Below are positions 61,425 through 64,000 of a stretch of DNA of 64,000 nucleotides, one piece after another; positions within the stretch are counted from its first letter, which is position 1, and each line of letters opens with the position of its first letter. A model generated the notes under the pieces. It made no database searches and had not been told where the DNA came from. It was given only the letters and a program-made list of their open reading frames with translations. The position numbers were made by a program, and so were the translations under genes. This stretch comes from Impatiens glandulifera (Eukaryota; Streptophyta; Magnoliopsida; Ericales; Balsaminaceae), in NCBI RefSeq assembly GCF_907164915.1, contig NC_061867.1, forward strand, positions 34,655,751-34,719,750, written 5' to 3'.

Positions 61425-62990
61425 TCAAGGAGAAAAAGGGTTACCAATTATCAGTTTTGGTGGATGATTTCTGTTACATCTGAAGTTGAAACCAAGGGGA
61501 TTGGTCATCTGAACCGGTGACACCGCGACATCCAAACTCTCAACATCTTGTTGAACAAGAGTTTGTACATCTGCTTGAGCTTCAACCAGATCAGCCACAG
61601 GATCAGATAGAGCCATCCGCTTGTCCAATGTTTCTTCTTCTTCACTTACAGACTCAAGACTGGCCGCTTGTAGTCTGTCAGCTAGATCAATGAGTTCTTT
61701 GGATTTGCTCTCAACAGGCTCATCAAAAATTACATGAAGGGATTCTTCAACAGTCTGAGTTCTTTTGTTGTATACTCTGTAAGCCTTGCTTACTGATGAG
61801 TATCCCAACATGAATCCTTCATCTGCTTTAGCGTCAAAAGCAGTCAAATAGACATTTCCATTGTTATGGATAAAACATTTACACCCAAAAATCTTAAAGT
61901 AAGAAACTGTGAGAATTCTTCCATAATACAGTTCATAGGGAGTTTTATCAAAGCGTTTGTTGATTATTGACCGTTTTGAGTATAACAAGAAGTACTAATG
62001 ACTTCTGCCCAGAACCTCTGAGGAACATCTGATTCAGCAAGCATATTTCTCGTTGTTTCCTTTAGAGTTCTCACTCTTCTCTCAGCAATGCCGTTTTGTT
62101 GTGGAGTTCTGGCACTAGATAACTCGTGCCTAATTCCATTCTCCTCAAGATAAGAGGATAGATATCTGTTAGTGAATTCAGTTCCCTGATCACTTCTGAT
62201 ACATGTGATATTTAGAGATTTCTGATTATGAATTCCTCTAAATATCCTAATCAAATTTTCAGCAGTTTTATCTTTTGATGGTAAAAATGCAACCCATGTA
62301 AAACGTGAAAAGTCATCAATAACAATTAAGGCAAATCTCATTCCTCCTACACTTTTTACAGGGATTTGACCAAAAAGATCCATATGTAAAAGTTCTAGGA
62401 TACGTCTGGATTGTGATTTCCCTTTGCTTTTGAACGATGATCTGTCCTGTTTGCCTAACTGGCAAGCAGTGCAAATTTTGTCTTTTGAAAACTGAAGGTT
62501 GGGTAAACCAATAACTAAATTGTTTGAACAAATGTTATTGATGGTTTTAAAATTCAAGTAGTTCAAATGTTTATGCCATAACCATTTCTGGTCATTTTTG
62601 GCAATCATGCACATAGGATCAGATGTTTCTTTTTCCCAATTCATTTTATATGAGTTTCCTACTCTACTTTCAGTTAATAAGATGTTTCCCTCTTGGTCTT
62701 TAACTAAACATGCATGAGTTTGAAAATCTACTGACAGACGGTTATCACATAGTTGACTAATACTGATTAGATTAAAACACAAGTTGTCAACTAGCAGCAC
62801 ATCATTAATGGTTAGGTTACCATGAATAATCTTACCCTTACCCATGGTCTTACCCTTCTTGTTGTCACCAAATGTGATCTTAGGTCTAGAGTAGTCTGAT
62901 ATATCAGTGAGAAGCCGTCTGTTTCGAGTCATATGCCTAGAACATCCGCTATCAAGATACCATACAGATTCCTCCAGTCCTTCATTTATT
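61425..62990 (-). pseudogene. Pre-integrase and integrase of Sirevirus-like element 2
   Basis: The frame 62932-61964 holds the pre-integrase domain (MGKGKIIHGNLTINDVLLVD, LISISQLCD, KWLWHKHLNYLN), the zinc-binding C-x2-C (CTACQLGKQ) and the integrase core with aspartates in HMDLFG and SDQGTEF and the glutamate in QQNGIAERR. A one-base frame break near 61975 shifts reading into 61988-61425, which continues with FDKTPYELYYGR, FGCKCFIHNNGN and a long Glu/Val-rich linker typical of Sireviruses, ending at TGA 61425-61427. The protease DSG motif lies just upstream, near 62955 (YLDSGCSRHM). The catalytic residues are intact but the polyprotein is interrupted. Confidence 0.9.
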
Positions 62991-62999
62991 TGTACCTAC

Positions 63000-64000
63000 A
63001 TAAATAAATATTTACAATCTTTTGGTACCCACCTTTAATTGGGTCCTCGATCAATCAGTCCCTTAGAAATTCATATTTGAGTTATTCTGATGGATTTCTC
63101 ATTCTGTGTTGTGATTAATGCATAGGTTTTTGACTTAACAAATGACTTCCTGCTAGCCACTAATCCCATGACTTTTGAAGAAGGTTTTCTTTTTAAAACT
63201 CCTTGACTTAGAGTCAGGTTTTAATTTACCATACTTATTAGCCTTTTCAAGCTTATTCTTAATCCAGCTAACAGTTGGTGGAACATAAACTATTTCATTT
63301 TTAAAAGCAACTTCTTCATGAATAGGATCAGATTCAATGTCAGTCATACTTCCTTTGACAAAACTTATTGGCTTAAGTTTGTCATTTGGCTTTGACTTTT
63401 TGCAGGACAGGTTATGATCATTGCTATCAAATTCCAATCCGGATCTAGATCCAACAGGTTTCAACATGCTGATCTGATATTTGACAGCATCACCAGACCT
63501 TGTCCATGCACTGACTATGTAGTTCAGTCTCTTGTTTTCAGATGAAAGAGTTTGAATCTGTTCCTTGAGCATCTCATTTCTCAGATGAGATCTCTGTTAA
63601 GTTTTCATCAAAAACATTTGATTCGGGTTCTTGCTTTGAAAAGGGAATAATTGATTCATATTTAACTTTCATTTCATAAAAAGAGTCAGCTAACTTTTTG
63701 TACTCAATAGCCATTTCATTGAGTGCATTAGTTAGCTCCTCGTTTGTAAATTCTGGTGCAGAGATATCATTTACCTTAGATTGGTCATCTGCCATTAGGC
63801 ATGTTACAGCTTCATTCTCTTTTTCGGTGTGAGACTCCTCAGTATCACTGTCAGCCCATCTGGATTTGTTCTGACTACAAATGAATGCGTTCTAGTTGTT
63901 CTTTGCTTGAGGGCTCACTCCATGGATCTGGCTGAGCTTGTCCATATTTCTTTTGCATTGGAACAGGACTTAATCTCACAGAACATCTTTGTGTTGAGAG
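63000..64000 (-). pseudogene. gag remnant of Sirevirus-like element 2
   Basis: Minus strand. 63795-63574 (MADDQSKVNDISAPEFTNEE, NALNEMAIEYKKLADSF) is homologous to 31979-32100 in element 1. 63572-63153 continues with RLNYIVSAWTRSGDAVKYQ and a basic Lys/Ser-rich tail. Near 63960 a fragment CSNAKEIWT of the gag core is joined almost directly to the Asp/Glu-rich linker (ADSDTEESH), so most of the core and the zinc knuckle are deleted. Frame breaks separate the pieces. Confidence 0.75.

Larger units (their letters stand above)
55874..64000 (-). mobile_element. Sirevirus-like Ty1/Copia element 2 (right end beyond the window)
   Basis: Minus-strand order from the window edge: gag remnant, gag tail, pre-integrase, integrase, reverse transcriptase, RNase H, an unusual ORF, purine tract, 2.14-kb LTR. 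The 5' LTR lies outside the window. The element inserted into the 80-bp minisatellite. It has several nonsense codons and frame breaks, so it is not autonomous. Confidence 0.9.

Overview
The window is nuclear DNA of a flowering plant, almost certainly a eudicot. The signs are AT-rich intergenic DNA, spliceosomal introns, a plant-type bifunctional shikimate-pathway gene, a plant tRNA-Pro gene, and nested plant LTR retrotransposons, CACTA elements, MITEs and SINEs. No species can be named. From memory, the extra ORF of the Sirevirus-like elements resembles hypothetical proteins common in some asterid (Gesneriaceae-like) genomes; this is a weak hint only.

Only two host genes look intact. One is a minus-strand dehydroquinate dehydratase/shikimate dehydrogenase gene (46952-51474) whose eleven coding exons join to 1593 nt, 530 codons plus a stop. 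The other is tRNA-Pro(AGG) at 44577-44648. A third host gene, a METTL23-like methyltransferase at the left edge, is dead: a Ty3/Gypsy element (231-5747, target duplication TATTG) sits inside its second exon, and its last exons are missing.

Layout. 1-6390: the broken methyltransferase gene with its Gypsy insertion. 6441-19218: a 6.39-kb segment present twice in direct tandem and almost identical. It carries a phytol/farnesol-kinase gene fragment, the end of a CACTA element, an 80-bp minisatellite and Tat-like retrotransposon non-coding DNA. 19219-23437: repeat-derived DNA, a TA microsatellite, a MITE and small tandem repeats. 23438-29698: the 3' part of a minus-strand Tat-lineage Gypsy element (LTR, a 67-bp satellite-like array in the 3' UTR, integrase C-terminus), cut off by a Sirevirus-like Copia element (29699-37522) that has lost most of pol. 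38205-40814: a non-autonomous CACTA element. 42035-43990: a decayed Copia element. 44-54.4 kb: gene-bearing stretch with tRNA-Pro, the shikimate gene, SINEs and a second copy of the MITE. 54.4-55.9 kb: decayed Tat pol with a SINE in it, joined to the same 80-bp minisatellite. 55874-64000: a second, minus-strand Sirevirus-like element that runs off the right edge; its LTR is filled with a 143-bp repeat.

The most interesting points are the young tandem duplication, the unusual ORF that both Sirevirus-like elements carry between pol and the 3' LTR, the 80-bp palindromic minisatellite shared between distant sites, and the 9-nt first coding exon and absent transit peptide of the shikimate gene.
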